Assembly: GCA_002354205.1 (NCBI GenBank)
Contig: DELD01000027.1
Location: forward strand, 462 to 53,680
Direction: 5' to 3'
Source of the DNA: Micavibrio sp. UBA2705
Lineage (GTDB): Bacteria; Pseudomonadota; Alphaproteobacteria; Micavibrionales; Micavibrionaceae
Length of the DNA: 53,219 nucleotides
Part shown: positions 1 to 9,620 of the stretch, in pieces
How the letters are laid out: each line of letters begins with the position of its first letter
Position numbering within the stretch: position 1 is the stretch's first letter
Notes under the pieces: generated by a model
The model's input: only the letters and a program-made list of their open reading frames with translations
Databases searched by the model: none
Told to the model about the DNA's origin: nothing
Translations under genes and position numbers: made by a program

Positions 1-40
1 AAAAAAAAAAAAAAAATTTTCCCCCCCCCCCCCCCGCCCC
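1..40. other. Homopolymer block at window edge, probable assembly artefact
   Basis: The first 40 bases are 16 A, 4 T, 15 C, one G and 4 C. This is unlike anything else in the window. From base 41 the sequence becomes ordinary coding sequence in the addB frame. The block sits where about 60 residues of AddB would be expected upstream, so it most likely replaces real sequence at a contig end and is not a natural tract. Confidence 0.7.
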
Positions 41-2974
41 TGCCGTAATTTACGCAATGCGTTTTTGCGGATAAATGATGGCGCGCCATTTATTTTGCCG
101 CAGCTGATCCCGATTGGTGATTTGGATGAAGATGAGTTAAAACTCAGCGCGATTGCGATTAGTAAAATTGATGATATTTTGGCGATTAAACCTGCCATAT
201 CGCCGCTCCGCCGCCGCTTATTATTGGCGCAGCTTGTCCAGCGCATTCCCAATCACCAAACGCGCCCTGAACAGGCGGTTGCTTTGGCCGATTCCCTCGC
301 GCGGCTCATTGATAATGTCCATAACGAGGATTTATCCTTTGATGCGCTATCAAAACTTGTCGCCGAAGAATTCGCAGAGCATTGGCAAATCACGCTCGAT
401 TTTTTAGAAATCATCCGTGTTCATTGGCCTGCTATTCTCGCCGAAGAAGGCTGCCTTGACCCTGCGGATCGCCGCAACCGTTTGATTAAATTATTGATCA
501 AAATTTGGCACGACACACCGCCGCAGCATAGCGTCATTGCGGCAGGAATTACAGGGTCACTGCCGAGCACAGCGGCGCTGTTAAATGCCGTGGCGCAGCT
601 GCCACGCGGCGAGGTTATTCTACCCGGCCTTGATACGCATATGGATAGCGCAAGCTGGGATAGCCTTGATGACACCCATCCGCAATCCGTCTTTCACAAA
701 TTACTGCAGGTGATTGGCTTATCATATAAAGATGTCGCGCTTTGGGGCGAGTGCGCCCATAGCGATAACCGCCCCGCCCATATTAAAAACCGTTTCGTGC
801 TTGCCAGTGAAATGATGCGTCCTGCCGAAACCTGCGGGCAATGGGCGCAAATATCCGCGCCACATAATAGCGCACTGAAAGACAGGCTTGGCGCAGCGCT
901 TGATGATATGCAGCTAATCACCGCGAAAACCGAGCAAGAAGAGTCGGAGAAAATCAGCCTTATTCTGCGAAAAACGCTGCAAGATCCAAAAAAAACGGCG
1001 ATCGTCGTCACGCCTGACCGCGCCCTAGCGCGGCGTATTGGCGCTGCGATGCGCCGCTGGGATATTCAACTTGATGATAGCGCAGGCACGCCGATGCATT
1101 ACACGCGTATCGGCAGCTGGCTTCAGACCTGCGCTGCCTTTATGGTGGAGCGCTTACGCCCGCTGCATTTTTTAAATTTCATGCACCATCAATTGGCCGC
1201 TTGCGGCATGGAAGACAAGCACATCGCCAATATGGCGAGTATTTTTGACCTGCATATTATGCGCGGAGCGGCGCCGCCATCAGGCTTTGATGGGTTAAAA
1301 ACGCGCATAGACGCTAAGCGCAAACGCGACGGTGAAGACGATAAAAAGCGCGAGACAATCAGCGATGAAATGGCGGATAAATGCCATGAGTTTGTTGATA
1401 TGCTCGCTGAAAAATCTGCGCCGTTTTATGATTTGGTTGAAAGCGGCAAGCATGATTTTGTTGATTGGCTCAACGCCCATATAAACGTCGCCGAAGCCCT
1501 TGCCGCCCAGCCCGAAAAAAGCGGCGCAGAGCGTTTATGGTCAGGCGAAGACGGCGAAGAAATCGCGCTGTTTTTATCTGAACTGAAACGCCAAGTTTAT
1601 AATTTACCAAAAATTGATGGCGAGTCGTATTTGGCGATATTAGTGCAGTTAATGCGCGCGCTGTCTGTGCGCCCGCTTTATGGCACACATCCACGGCTGC
1701 AAATATTAGGCCAGTTAGAAGCGCGAATGATCCATGCCGATGTGATGATTTTGGCGGGCCTCAATGAAGGCACATGGCCTGCTGATCCGGGGCATGACCC
1801 GTGGATGTCGCGCCCAATGCGCTCTGAATTTGGTTTGCCTCCCCTTGAACAATCCATCGGGCAGGCCGCGCATGATTTTGTGCAATGCTTTACCGCGCCC
1901 ACCGTTTATTTCACCCGCGCGGAGCGTAAAGACGGCGCGCCGAGCGTCAGTTCACGCTGGCTGCTGCGGCTAAATGCGGTGATGCAGGCTATGGGTCGGG
2001 ACATTGAAGAACTGCGTTTTGATGAAGTAAATCACTGGCACGATGCCTTAATGGCGCAGGATAGCGCAGCGCTGCAAGGGCCCTGTGCAAGGCCAGAGCC
2101 GCGCCCGCCCGCTTCCGCGCGCCCGAAAAACCTTGCTGTGACCAGTATCGGCAAATGGATGCGCGACCCTTATAGCATATATGCACGGTACATTTTACGT
2201 CTGAATAAATTGCGTCCAATTGAAGAAGATGCCAGCGTCCTTGACCAAGGGCAGTTCTTGCATAAAGTCTTGGAAGAATTTGAAAAAGCGCACCCAGACG
2301 TTATGCCCGGCGACGCGGAGACAAAAATCCTCGCCCTCGCCGAAGAAATAAAAGCCGACTGGCCTGAAGCGCAGAATATTCCAAGTTTCTGGTGGCCAAG
2401 GTTAGAGCGCGGCCTAAACTGGTTTATTGCCCATGAAAACGCATGGCGCAAAGCAGGTAACCGCCCGTGGCAAATTGAAACCACGGGGCAGATACTCTGG
2501 CACGGCTTTACGCTGCGCGCCACGGCTGACCGCATTGATAACACGCCCCATGGCGATAAAATCATTATTGATTATAAAACAGGCGGCGCCCCTGCGCCCA
2601 AAGACATGCATGCGGGGTTTGAACCACAGCTGCCTTTAGAAGCTGTGATTTTAAAACATCAAGGCTTTAGCGATAAGGCAGAGCAAACCAGTGACGTTCA
2701 ATTCTGGCGCATTACGGGCGGCACGCCGCCTGCAGAAATTAAATCCATGCACAAAGACGTCGCGCGTTTTATTGATGATGCAGAAGACGGCTTCACCAAA
2801 TTAATCAAAGCCTTTGAAAGCGAGCAAACGCCATATTATTCCCTTCCTGATCCAAGCGCTGCGCCTGATATAAGCTGGCAGGATTATGCGCATTTAGCGC
2901 GCGTTGGTGAATGGGAATTAAATGATAGCGCCCCGCAAGCGATGGGAGGAGAAGTCAATGATGCCGCAGAATAA
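41..2974 (+). CDS. addB: Double-strand break repair protein AddB, 5' truncated
   Basis: AddB is the second subunit of the AddAB helicase-nuclease, which processes double-strand breaks for RecA loading in the cytoplasm. About 977 residues are readable. The frame is open back through the homopolymer block, and the residues before the in-frame TTG at 65 (CRNLRNAF) resemble the conserved N-terminal region of AddB. The true start therefore lies outside the window and roughly 50-70 residues are missing. An inactive UvrD-like helicase core fills most of the protein. The C-terminal RecB-family nuclease domain is clear, with GQFLHKVLEEF near residue 725 and the catalytic IIDYKTG near residue 837 (numbered from the TTG at 65). 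The stop overlaps the start of addA by 17 bases, so the two form one operon. Confidence 0.9.
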   Translation, partial: CRNLRNAFLRINDGAPFILPQLIPIGDLDEDELKLSAIAISKIDDILAIKPAISPLRRRLLLAQLVQRIPNHQTRPEQAVALADSLARLIDNVHNEDLSFDALSKLVAEEFAEHWQITLDFLEIIRVHWPAILAEEGCLDPADRRNRLIKLLIKIWHDTPPQHSVIAAGITGSLPSTAALLNAVAQLPRGEVILPGLDTHMDSASWDSLDDTHPQSVFHKLLQVIGLSYKDVALWGECAHSDNRPAHIKNRFVLASEMMRPAETCGQWAQISAPHNSALKDRLGAALDDMQLITAKTEQEESEKISLILRKTLQDPKKTAIVVTPDRALARRIGAAMRRWDIQLDDSAGTPMHYTRIGSWLQTCAAFMVERLRPLHFLNFMHHQLAACGMEDKHIANMASIFDLHIMRGAAPPSGFDGLKTRIDAKRKRDGEDDKKRETISDEMADKCHEFVDMLAEKSAPFYDLVESGKHDFVDWLNAHINVAEALAAQPEKSGAERLWSGEDGEEIALFLSELKRQVYNLPKIDGESYLAILVQLMRALSVRPLYGTHPRLQILGQLEARMIHADVMILAGLNEGTWPADPGHDPWMSRPMRSEFGLPPLEQSIGQAAHDFVQCFTAPTVYFTRAERKDGAPSVSSRWLLRLNAVMQAMGRDIEELRFDEVNHWHDALMAQDSAALQGPCARPEPRPPASARPKNLAVTSIGKWMRDPYSIYARYILRLNKLRPIEEDASVLDQGQFLHKVLEEFEKAHPDVMPGDAETKILALAEEIKADWPEAQNIPSFWWPRLERGLNWFIAHENAWRKAGNRPWQIETTGQILWHGFTLRATADRIDNTPHGDKIIIDYKTGGAPAPKDMHAGFEPQLPLEAVILKHQGFSDKAEQTSDVQFWRITGGTPPAEIKSMHKDVARFIDDAEDGFTKLIKAFESEQTPYYSLPDPSAAPDISWQDYAHLARVGEWELNDSAPQAMGGEVNDAAE

Positions 2975-5900
2975 CGCCAATATAGCGCCCGCATTAGCTC
3001 AGCCAAATGACCCGAATATACCGCAGAAAAAGGCATCCAACCCCGAAGCATCCGTCTGGGTGAACGCATCGGCAGGGACGGGAAAAACCAAAGTCCTGAC
3101 TGACCGCGTGCTGCGTTTATTACTGCCCAATGCCGATGGCAGCCGCCGCGCGAGTGAAGCCATGCGCATTTTATGCATTACATTCACCAAAGCTGCGGCG
3201 AGCGAGATGGCAACGCGGATTAATAAAATCCTCGCTGCATGGGCGGTACTGCCAGACGCCGAATTATTCGCCGATTTAACCGCCCTGCTTGATAGCGCAC
3301 CATCAGAGCTGCAAATCAAAACTGCGCGGCGTTTATTTTCCGAAGTTATTGATGCCCCTGGCGGCCTTAAAATCATGACAATTCATGCGTTTTGTCAATC
3401 CGTGCTTGGACGCTTTCCTTTAGAAGCCAATATCCCGCCCAATTTTTCCGTGATTGATGAAGATGAGGCCAAGAAATTAGTCAACGCCGCACGGCGTAAA
3501 ATACTCGCGCCAGAGCGCCTCAATAAAGCACCTGAAATGGCGGCGCTGATGGCGAATCTAGCGGCAGAGAAAAATGAAAATCAAGTCAATGAAGTCTTGA
3601 TGAATGTCCTCTCAGAGCGCCTGCAACTGCGCCGCACTTTGCATGACATAGCGGATAAAAATGCATTGTTCAGCGCACTATGTGATGAACTTGGCTGCCC
3701 CGAAGATATCAGCATAAGTCTTGATGATGAAGCTCTATGGGCGCTTGCCCGCACATTCCAAAATGAAGGCGGCAAAAAAGAACAAGGCTATGGCGCAGAA
3801 ATCCAGCGCTGGTTAGAAATGGGCGAAGATCAGCGTATAGACAATTTCCACACGCTGATCCGCGCCTTTTTCACCGATAAAGGTGCGCCATACGCAAATA
3901 TACCAACAAAGACCTTAGACAAATCACAGCCGCATTTAAAACAGCAAATTGCAGATTTCATTACCGCCATTAGCGCGATTGGCGAAAACCTTAAGAATAA
4001 TCGCTCTGCGGCGCTCACCGCTGATTTGCTGTATTTAGGCCATTATGTTTTAGACGAATATAAACGCCAAAAAGAGCTGCTTGGCGTGCTTGATTATGAA
4101 GATTTGATTTTCAAAACCCATGATTTACTCAAAAGCCCTGAAACGGCACGCTGGGTTTTGTTTAAACTCGATGGCGGGCTTGACCATTTATTAATTGACG
4201 AAGCGCAGGATACTAACCCCGAACAATGGGACATTGTCGATACGCTCTGCACGGAATTTTTTGCGGGCTATTCGGCGCGCGACCAAGTCAGCCGCACCAT
4301 ATTTACCGTGGGCGATGAAAAACAGTCTATCTATTCTTTCCAACGCGCTGACCCTGATGCGTATCAAAAAATGCGCACCCATTTCCGCAGCCAAATTCAG
4401 CGCGCAGAAAAACAGTGGGAAGATATTGATATGGTGACATCTTTCCGTTCAACACAAAGCGTCCTTAGCCTTGTAGATGCGTGTTTTGACACCGATGAAC
4501 TGCGTCCGACCCTTGGCCCATCTTATGAAGGGCAGAGCCTTAAACATTTTAGCTTCCGCGATCAAGATGCAGGACGCACAGAAATCTGGCCGATTATTGA
4601 ACCTACAGAAGATAAAGAAAAGCCCGAAGGCTGGCAGCTCCCCTTAGAAATCAAGCACAGCGTGCGCCCTGATACGCAGCTAGCGGAGCGCATTGCGCAG
4701 GAAGTTAAATCATGGCTGCGCGATGGACGAATACTACCGTCCAAAGGCCGCCCGATCCATGCGGGGGATATTTTGATTTTGGTCAAAAGCCGCTCCAAGA
4801 TTGTCGCATCGCTGATGCGGGCGTTTAAGAAATATAATGTGCCTGTCGCGGGCGCTGACCGCCTTATATTGAGTGAGCAAATCGCGATTATGGACTTGCT
4901 TGCCCTCGCCCAGATCAGCATCTTACCTGAAGATGATTTAAGCCTTGCCTGCGCACTGAAATCACCCTTTATTGGGCTGAGCGAAGATCAGCTGTTTGAT
5001 TTAAGTTATAACCGTGATGGTAAATCCCTCTGGCAATGCCTCAAAAATCATAAGGATTACGCGCATATTGTGCATTGGGTCAGCAAGATCGCCCGCATCG
5101 CCCGTAAAGAGCGCCCTTATGAGTTTTTCTCTGTTGCATTGAATACGCCTTGCCCATCAGGGCAAACAGGGCTTGGCGCGCTTACATCGCGCCTTGGCAA
5201 CGACATTGACGAGCCGATCAGTGAGTTTTTAAACTTAAGCATTCATTACGAACAAGATAACCTGCCGAGCGTGCAAGGATTCCTTAATTGGTTTACATCG
5301 CGCGATGCAACCGTCAAACGCCAAATGGAAGAAGCAGGACGCGAAATCCGCATCATGACCGTGCATGGCGCGAAGGGGCTGCAAGCACCGATTGTCTTTA
5401 TGCCCGACACACTGCAAGGCAAAGCCGCGCCGCGCGAAGATGAAAACTTATTATGGCCTAATCGTACAGGCTATGAATACCCCCTTTACGCGCCGCGCAG
5501 TAAAGAGCGCTCCGCCCATTTCATAGCGGCTAAAGACCATATTGATGCGCGCGCGCAGGCTGAATATAACCGCCTGCTTTATGTTGCCCTCACCCGCGCC
5601 GAAGATGAGCTATATATTTGCGCGGCGGGCAAGCCGTCGAAAAGCAACCGCGACAGTTGGTATCATATCATCGAAGATGGCTTTCATCGCCTTGGCGGGT
5701 TTTACGAAGGGGACGATGGACGCTTAATCTGCGATGCCCCGCAGCGCCGCGCCGTAGACAGCAAAGCCGAGAGCGCCACGCCAGAGATTGCGCCAAAAGC
5801 CGCACCAGATACATCATGGATATTTAGCGCCCCACCAGAAGAGCCCTTGCCGCCGCGCCCCTTAGCGCCATCGCGCCCATCAGAGGATGAGCCCGCACTG

Positions 5901-6395
5901 AACTCTCCCTTAGAGGCGGATAACAGCCACCGTTTCTTACGCGGTAACATCACGCATAAATTACTGGAATTACTACCAAGCCTAAGCGCTGATCAACGTG
6001 AAAAGGCTGCAGCAATTTTTGTAAATGATCTGGGAAAAACTTTATCCGATAAAGTCAAAAATGGCATTATTCGCGAAACCCTTGCCGTGTTAAATCATGC
6101 CGATTTCGCGCCCGTATTTGGCGTGGGGTCAATGGCTGAAGTGCCGATTACAGGCCTGATTAACAACCAAGTTATCAGCGCCCAAATTGACCGCATGGTA
6201 GTGAGCGAAAATGAGATTTTGATTGTTGATTTTAAAACCAACCGCCCATCGCCAAAGAACGTAAAAGACGTGCCGCAAATATATAAAAAGCAGCTAAAAG
6301 CGTATCAAGATGTGATGGCGAAAATCTATCCAAATCACAGTATCAGAACGGCGCTTTTATGGACAGACCGCGCCGATCTCATGGAAATAGTTTAA
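2958..6395 (+). CDS. addA: Double-strand break repair helicase AddA
   Basis: AddA is the UvrD/Rep-type 3'-5' helicase and nuclease subunit of AddAB. The ATG at 2958 is preferred over an in-frame one at 2922 because GGGAGGA lies about 8 bases upstream. It gives 1145 residues, a normal length for AddA. Walker A is ASAGTGKT (about 37-44), motif II is LLIDEAQD (about 412-419), the MTVHGAKGLQ motif lies near 797, and motif VI is YVALTRAEDEL near 874. The C-terminal nuclease motif is IVDFKTNRP near 1090. The start lies inside the end of addB, which implies translational coupling. It is convergent with rapZ, with only four bases between the stops. Confidence 0.95.
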   Translation: MMPQNNANIAPALAQPNDPNIPQKKASNPEASVWVNASAGTGKTKVLTDRVLRLLLPNADGSRRASEAMRILCITFTKAAASEMATRINKILAAWAVLPDAELFADLTALLDSAPSELQIKTARRLFSEVIDAPGGLKIMTIHAFCQSVLGRFPLEANIPPNFSVIDEDEAKKLVNAARRKILAPERLNKAPEMAALMANLAAEKNENQVNEVLMNVLSERLQLRRTLHDIADKNALFSALCDELGCPEDISISLDDEALWALARTFQNEGGKKEQGYGAEIQRWLEMGEDQRIDNFHTLIRAFFTDKGAPYANIPTKTLDKSQPHLKQQIADFITAISAIGENLKNNRSAALTADLLYLGHYVLDEYKRQKELLGVLDYEDLIFKTHDLLKSPETARWVLFKLDGGLDHLLIDEAQDTNPEQWDIVDTLCTEFFAGYSARDQVSRTIFTVGDEKQSIYSFQRADPDAYQKMRTHFRSQIQRAEKQWEDIDMVTSFRSTQSVLSLVDACFDTDELRPTLGPSYEGQSLKHFSFRDQDAGRTEIWPIIEPTEDKEKPEGWQLPLEIKHSVRPDTQLAERIAQEVKSWLRDGRILPSKGRPIHAGDILILVKSRSKIVASLMRAFKKYNVPVAGADRLILSEQIAIMDLLALAQISILPEDDLSLACALKSPFIGLSEDQLFDLSYNRDGKSLWQCLKNHKDYAHIVHWVSKIARIARKERPYEFFSVALNTPCPSGQTGLGALTSRLGNDIDEPISEFLNLSIHYEQDNLPSVQGFLNWFTSRDATVKRQMEEAGREIRIMTVHGAKGLQAPIVFMPDTLQGKAAPREDENLLWPNRTGYEYPLYAPRSKERSAHFIAAKDHIDARAQAEYNRLLYVALTRAEDELYICAAGKPSKSNRDSWYHIIEDGFHRLGGFYEGDDGRLICDAPQRRAVDSKAESATPEIAPKAAPDTSWIFSAPPEEPLPPRPLAPSRPSEDEPALNSPLEADNSHRFLRGNITHKLLELLPSLSADQREKAAAIFVNDLGKTLSDKVKNGIIRETLAVLNHADFAPVFGVGSMAEVPITGLINNQVISAQIDRMVVSENEILIVDFKTNRPSPKNVKDVPQIYKKQLKAYQDVMAKIYPNHSIRTALLWTDRADLMEIV

Positions 6396-6399
6396 TGAA

Positions 6400-7278
6400 T
6401 TACACTTCTGGCATGTCACGATGCTGCGCATTGATCACATAGTCTTTATCTTTGAGATATGTGACCAGTTTTTCTGTGCAGTAGACCGAACGATGCTTGC
6501 CGCCCATACAGCCGAAACCGATTGTGAAGTAACTTTTGCCTTCTTTTTTATAACGCGGCAATAATAAATCCATCATATCGATGAGCTGCTGCCAAAAAGC
6601 GCCAAAATCTTCATCGTCTTCTATATATGCGCCGACCTTGGCATATTGTCCCGTGAGCGGACGCAAAGCTTTATCCCAATGCGGGTTACGCAAGAAGCGC
6701 ACATCAAATACCATATCCACATCGCGCGGCAGGCCTTTTTTAAAACCGAATGATTTAATGGTGACCAGCATATTATGGACATGGCTTGCGGCGAATTTAT
6801 GGTGCAAATCATCACGCAGATCATGAACAGAATATTCGCTGGTATCAATTGTATAATCAGCCTCTCCAAGCAGCGGCAGCAAGATGTCACTTTCAAGTTT
6901 AATGCCATCAGCAACGCTGCGGTCAGCCGCCATCGGGTGGCGGCGGCGGGTTTCTGAAAAACGTTTTTGTAAGATCCCCTCTTCCGCGCTAAGAAAAATT
7001 AAACGTACATCATAGCGCCCCTGCGCTTGCAGCCGCGCAATTTCTTCCATTAATTTATCTGCTGTGAAATGGCGCGTACGGCTATCAATGCCAATAGCGA
7101 TATGGCGCGCTTCATCTTCTTCGGCTTCAATAAGCGAGCCCACGATATTAAGCGGCATATTATCAAAGACTTCAAAGCCGAGATCTTCAAACACATTTAG
7201 CGCAGTGGAGCGCCCAGCGCCAGAAAAACCTGTGACAAAAACGATGCGTGGGCGCTTTGCGGCTGTGTTTATATGCAT
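6400..7278 (-). CDS. rapZ: RNase adapter / nucleotide-binding protein RapZ
   Basis: This is the RapZ (YvcJ) family P-loop protein, which in E. coli binds nucleotides and small RNAs and steers RNase E to glmS regulatory RNA. Its role in alphaproteobacteria is less defined. The product is 292 residues. Walker A is GFSGAGRST (17-25), the family signatures DNMP and GIDSRTR follow, and the conserved C-terminal GFGCMGGKHRSV is present. The frame is open further upstream, but the ATG at 7278 is chosen because AAGGAG precedes it and the family N-terminus begins there. It starts four bases after the histidine kinase stop. Most alphaproteobacteria carry hprK between chvG and rapZ, and here it is absent. 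Confidence 0.93.
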   Translation of the reverse strand: MHINTAAKRPRIVFVTGFSGAGRSTALNVFEDLGFEVFDNMPLNIVGSLIEAEEDEARHIAIGIDSRTRHFTADKLMEEIARLQAQGRYDVRLIFLSAEEGILQKRFSETRRRHPMAADRSVADGIKLESDILLPLLGEADYTIDTSEYSVHDLRDDLHHKFAASHVHNMLVTIKSFGFKKGLPRDVDMVFDVRFLRNPHWDKALRPLTGQYAKVGAYIEDDEDFGAFWQQLIDMMDLLLPRYKKEGKSYFTIGFGCMGGKHRSVYCTEKLVTYLKDKDYVINAQHRDMPEV

Positions 7279-7282
7279 CTGT

Positions 7283-8959
7283 TTACGCTCCTTCATAAAC
7301 CGGCAGCACGACTGTAAACACAGCGCCGCCTGCGGGGTGGTTAGCGGCCTTAATCGTCCCGCCATGCGCACGAATAATCTGGCGACATATCGAAAGCCCC
7401 AAACCTGAATGCATACCAAAATGGTTTTGTTCACGGCGCTCTGTATAGAAACGTTCAAAAATACGCTCTAAATTACCTTCGGGAATGCCCGCCCCACGGT
7501 CTCTGATCTTCACCTCAACACATTGCGGATCTTGCCACAAGTAAATGCCAATCTCAATCGGCTGATCAAGCGGAGAAAAAGACAAGGCGTTTGAAATGAT
7601 ATTGTCAAAAACCTGCATCAACCTCTCCGCATTTGCGCGTACAAGCGCCCCTGAACGTGCGCCCATATTTATCAAAACAATCGGCGCATGGCTTTTTTTG
7701 CCGCCATCGCGGTCTAAAAACTGCTCTATATAAGCGACCACATCGCGCAGTAAATCATCCATATTGACCACATCCAAACTATCACGCAGCAATTCTGTAT
7801 CAAGGCGGGACGCTTTGGATATATCAGTTATCAGGCGATCCATCCGGTCAAGGTCATGCATAATAATCGCGAATAGCTTTTCCTGCTTTTTCTTATCTTT
7901 GATTTTCACCACCGTCTCAGCCGCGCTACGGATTGAGGTAAGTGGATTTTTCAGCTCATGCGCAACGTCAGCGGCAAAAGAATCAATGCTATCTAGGCGC
8001 TCGACTAATTCGGCGGTCATGGCCTGAAGCGTTTCAGAAAGTACACTGATCTCATCATTCCGATCCGAGAAATTGGGAATATTCTGATAACTGCCTTCAC
8101 CTTGGCGGATAGCTTCTGCCGCAAGCGCAAGGCGGCGCAGTGGGTGGCCAATATAAGCCGCCAAAAACAAAGAAAGCAGGGCAATAAAAACAAGTGAAAC
8201 CAAAATTGTGTTAATCATATTGACGCGCAGCTTCATTAACATTTGTTCAGATTGCAGCTGGTTATAAATTAGCGCCATATTACCAACCAATTCATCTGCG
8301 CCGTTTAACAAGGGGCGAATCACGATAACTTTTGTATGTTTTTCTTGTGTTCTGAAGACGCGGATATCTGGCATGCGTGGGTTTAAGGAAAAACGAAATG
8401 GCAAATCATCTATATTGCCAATATCTTCTGCGATTTGCATCGTTGGAATATGATTTGTCGTCGTGAATAGCAGGTTAATCAGACGCATATAGCCGGCATT
8501 TCCATTTTGCGGCGCAGGGCCTGCGAGCTTAACTGCGTTTTCTTTATAGATATTCTGCCCCTGCGCATCAAAGATTATAATTTCCGCATTTGTTGTTCGC
8601 TTATTTAAGTTTAAAAAATCAAGCATTTGCTGCTTGTCGTCACTTACCGCCTGCAATGCAGTATAGCTATTGGCAAGGATCGCCGTTTCATTGTTAATCT
8701 TGTTCAGCTCACTTGAAATCAGCTCTTCGGTATAATCAATCGCATTAAAGGCCGAAAAAACAATCACAACCATCACCAACAGGTTCAACAGCAAAATGCG
8801 CTGCGTTAAGCTTTTATGCCCTTTACCTACGCTGCTCCAGCGGCGGTTGAGTTTAATGTATTTTTCATTAGAGAATTCTTCGGGTGCAGAAAGCGTACTA
8901 TGGCTGTGCCTTAGGATCCTTGAAACGATAGCCGATCCCGTAGAGGGTCTCGATTTCAT
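7283..8959 (-). CDS. chvG: ChvG-type sensor histidine kinase
   Basis: This membrane sensor kinase partners the adjacent response regulator; the ChvG/ExoS family responds to acid and envelope cues in rhizobia. The first transmembrane segment (LLLNLLVMVVIVF) and a second (LVSLVFIALLSLFLAAYI) flank a periplasmic sensor region. A HAMP linker, a HisKA domain with AHELKNPLTS (His codon at 7958-7960), an N box (DNIISNALSF), a G1 box (DRGAGIP) and a G2 box (HSGLGLSIC) follow. The start is uncertain. In-frame ATGs at 8959 and 9013 both lie inside the response regulator gene, neither has a good ribosome binding site, and no ATG, GTG or TTG follows the regulator's stop before the first membrane segment. 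Translational coupling is likely. Confidence 0.85.
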   Translation of the reverse strand: MKSRPSTGSAIVSRILRHSHSTLSAPEEFSNEKYIKLNRRWSSVGKGHKSLTQRILLLNLLVMVVIVFSAFNAIDYTEELISSELNKINNETAILANSYTALQAVSDDKQQMLDFLNLNKRTTNAEIIIFDAQGQNIYKENAVKLAGPAPQNGNAGYMRLINLLFTTTNHIPTMQIAEDIGNIDDLPFRFSLNPRMPDIRVFRTQEKHTKVIVIRPLLNGADELVGNMALIYNQLQSEQMLMKLRVNMINTILVSLVFIALLSLFLAAYIGHPLRRLALAAEAIRQGEGSYQNIPNFSDRNDEISVLSETLQAMTAELVERLDSIDSFAADVAHELKNPLTSIRSAAETVVKIKDKKKQEKLFAIIMHDLDRMDRLITDISKASRLDTELLRDSLDVVNMDDLLRDVVAYIEQFLDRDGGKKSHAPIVLINMGARSGALVRANAERLMQVFDNIISNALSFSPLDQPIEIGIYLWQDPQCVEVKIRDRGAGIPEGNLERIFERFYTERREQNHFGMHSGLGLSICRQIIRAHGGTIKAANHPAGGAVFTVVLPVYEGA

Positions 8960-9620
8960 CGAATTCTGAGTCTGCGATTTTGAATTTTTTTCTGACACGG
9001 CGAATATGAGCATCTATAGTTCTATCATCAACATAGATATTGGCACCATATGCGCTATCAATCAACTGATCTCTTGAAAGAACCTGCCCTGTACGTGCGG
9101 TAAGCGCTTCAAGCAACATAAATTCTGTAACGGTAAGGGTAATTAATTGACCTTTCCATTCGCATAAATGACGCGCCTTGTCTAAAAGCAGCGGGTTTTT
9201 ATCCGAATCATACTCTCTATTCAAACCATCATCGCCATCCTTGGTATTGCGCGCCGCTTCACGGCGTAAAATTGTATGAATGCGTGCAATTAAAAGGCGC
9301 TGTGAAAATGGCTTGGTAATATAATCATCCGCGCCAAGACGCAGGCCAAGCACTTCATCGACTTCATCGTCTTTGGATGTTAAGAAAATCACAGGGACAT
9401 CAGAGGCCTTTCTAAGGTTTTCCAGTACCGCGAATCCATCAAGCCCAGGCATTTTAACGTCCAGCACGACAAGGTGCGGTCGATTTTCGAGGATATCATC
9501 AAGGCCTTTTTGGCTGTCTGAAAATGTACTTACCGCAAAATCTTCGGCTTCCAACGCCATAGACACACTGGTTAAGATATTTTCATCATCATCAACTAAA
9601 GTAATTTTCTGCATGTTCAT
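8898..9620 (-). CDS. chvI: ChvI-type response regulator, OmpR family
   Basis: This is a 240-residue response regulator with an N-terminal receiver domain and a C-terminal winged-helix DNA-binding domain. The receiver has acidic residues D10-D12, the phosphoacceptor D54 in VVLDVKMPG, T80 and K102 in ITKPF. The C-terminal part ends with the OmpR-type signature DDRTIDAHIRRVRKKF and YGIGYRF. AGGGG lies four bases before the first ATG and about ten before a second ATG at 9614, so either could be used. The start overlaps the folC stop by 29 bases, and the end overlaps the kinase gene. The pair matches ChvI/ChvG by domain order and by the neighbouring rapZ; the signal it senses here cannot be read from the sequence. 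Confidence 0.9.
   Translation of the reverse strand: MNMQKITLVDDDENILTSVSMALEAEDFAVSTFSDSQKGLDDILENRPHLVVLDVKMPGLDGFAVLENLRKASDVPVIFLTSKDDEVDEVLGLRLGADDYITKPFSQRLLIARIHTILRREAARNTKDGDDGLNREYDSDKNPLLLDKARHLCEWKGQLITLTVTEFMLLEALTARTGQVLSRDQLIDSAYGANIYVDDRTIDAHIRRVRKKFKIADSEFDEIETLYGIGYRFKDPKAQP

Noticed and set aside
2170..2565. A 131-residue minus-strand open frame inside addB
   Set aside because: It is antisense to the conserved AddB nuclease region and has no family features.
7279..7458. A 60-residue N-terminal extension of RapZ
   Set aside because: It overlaps the kinase's ATP-binding domain, does not resemble the RapZ family, and a proper ribosome binding site exists for the ATG at 7278.
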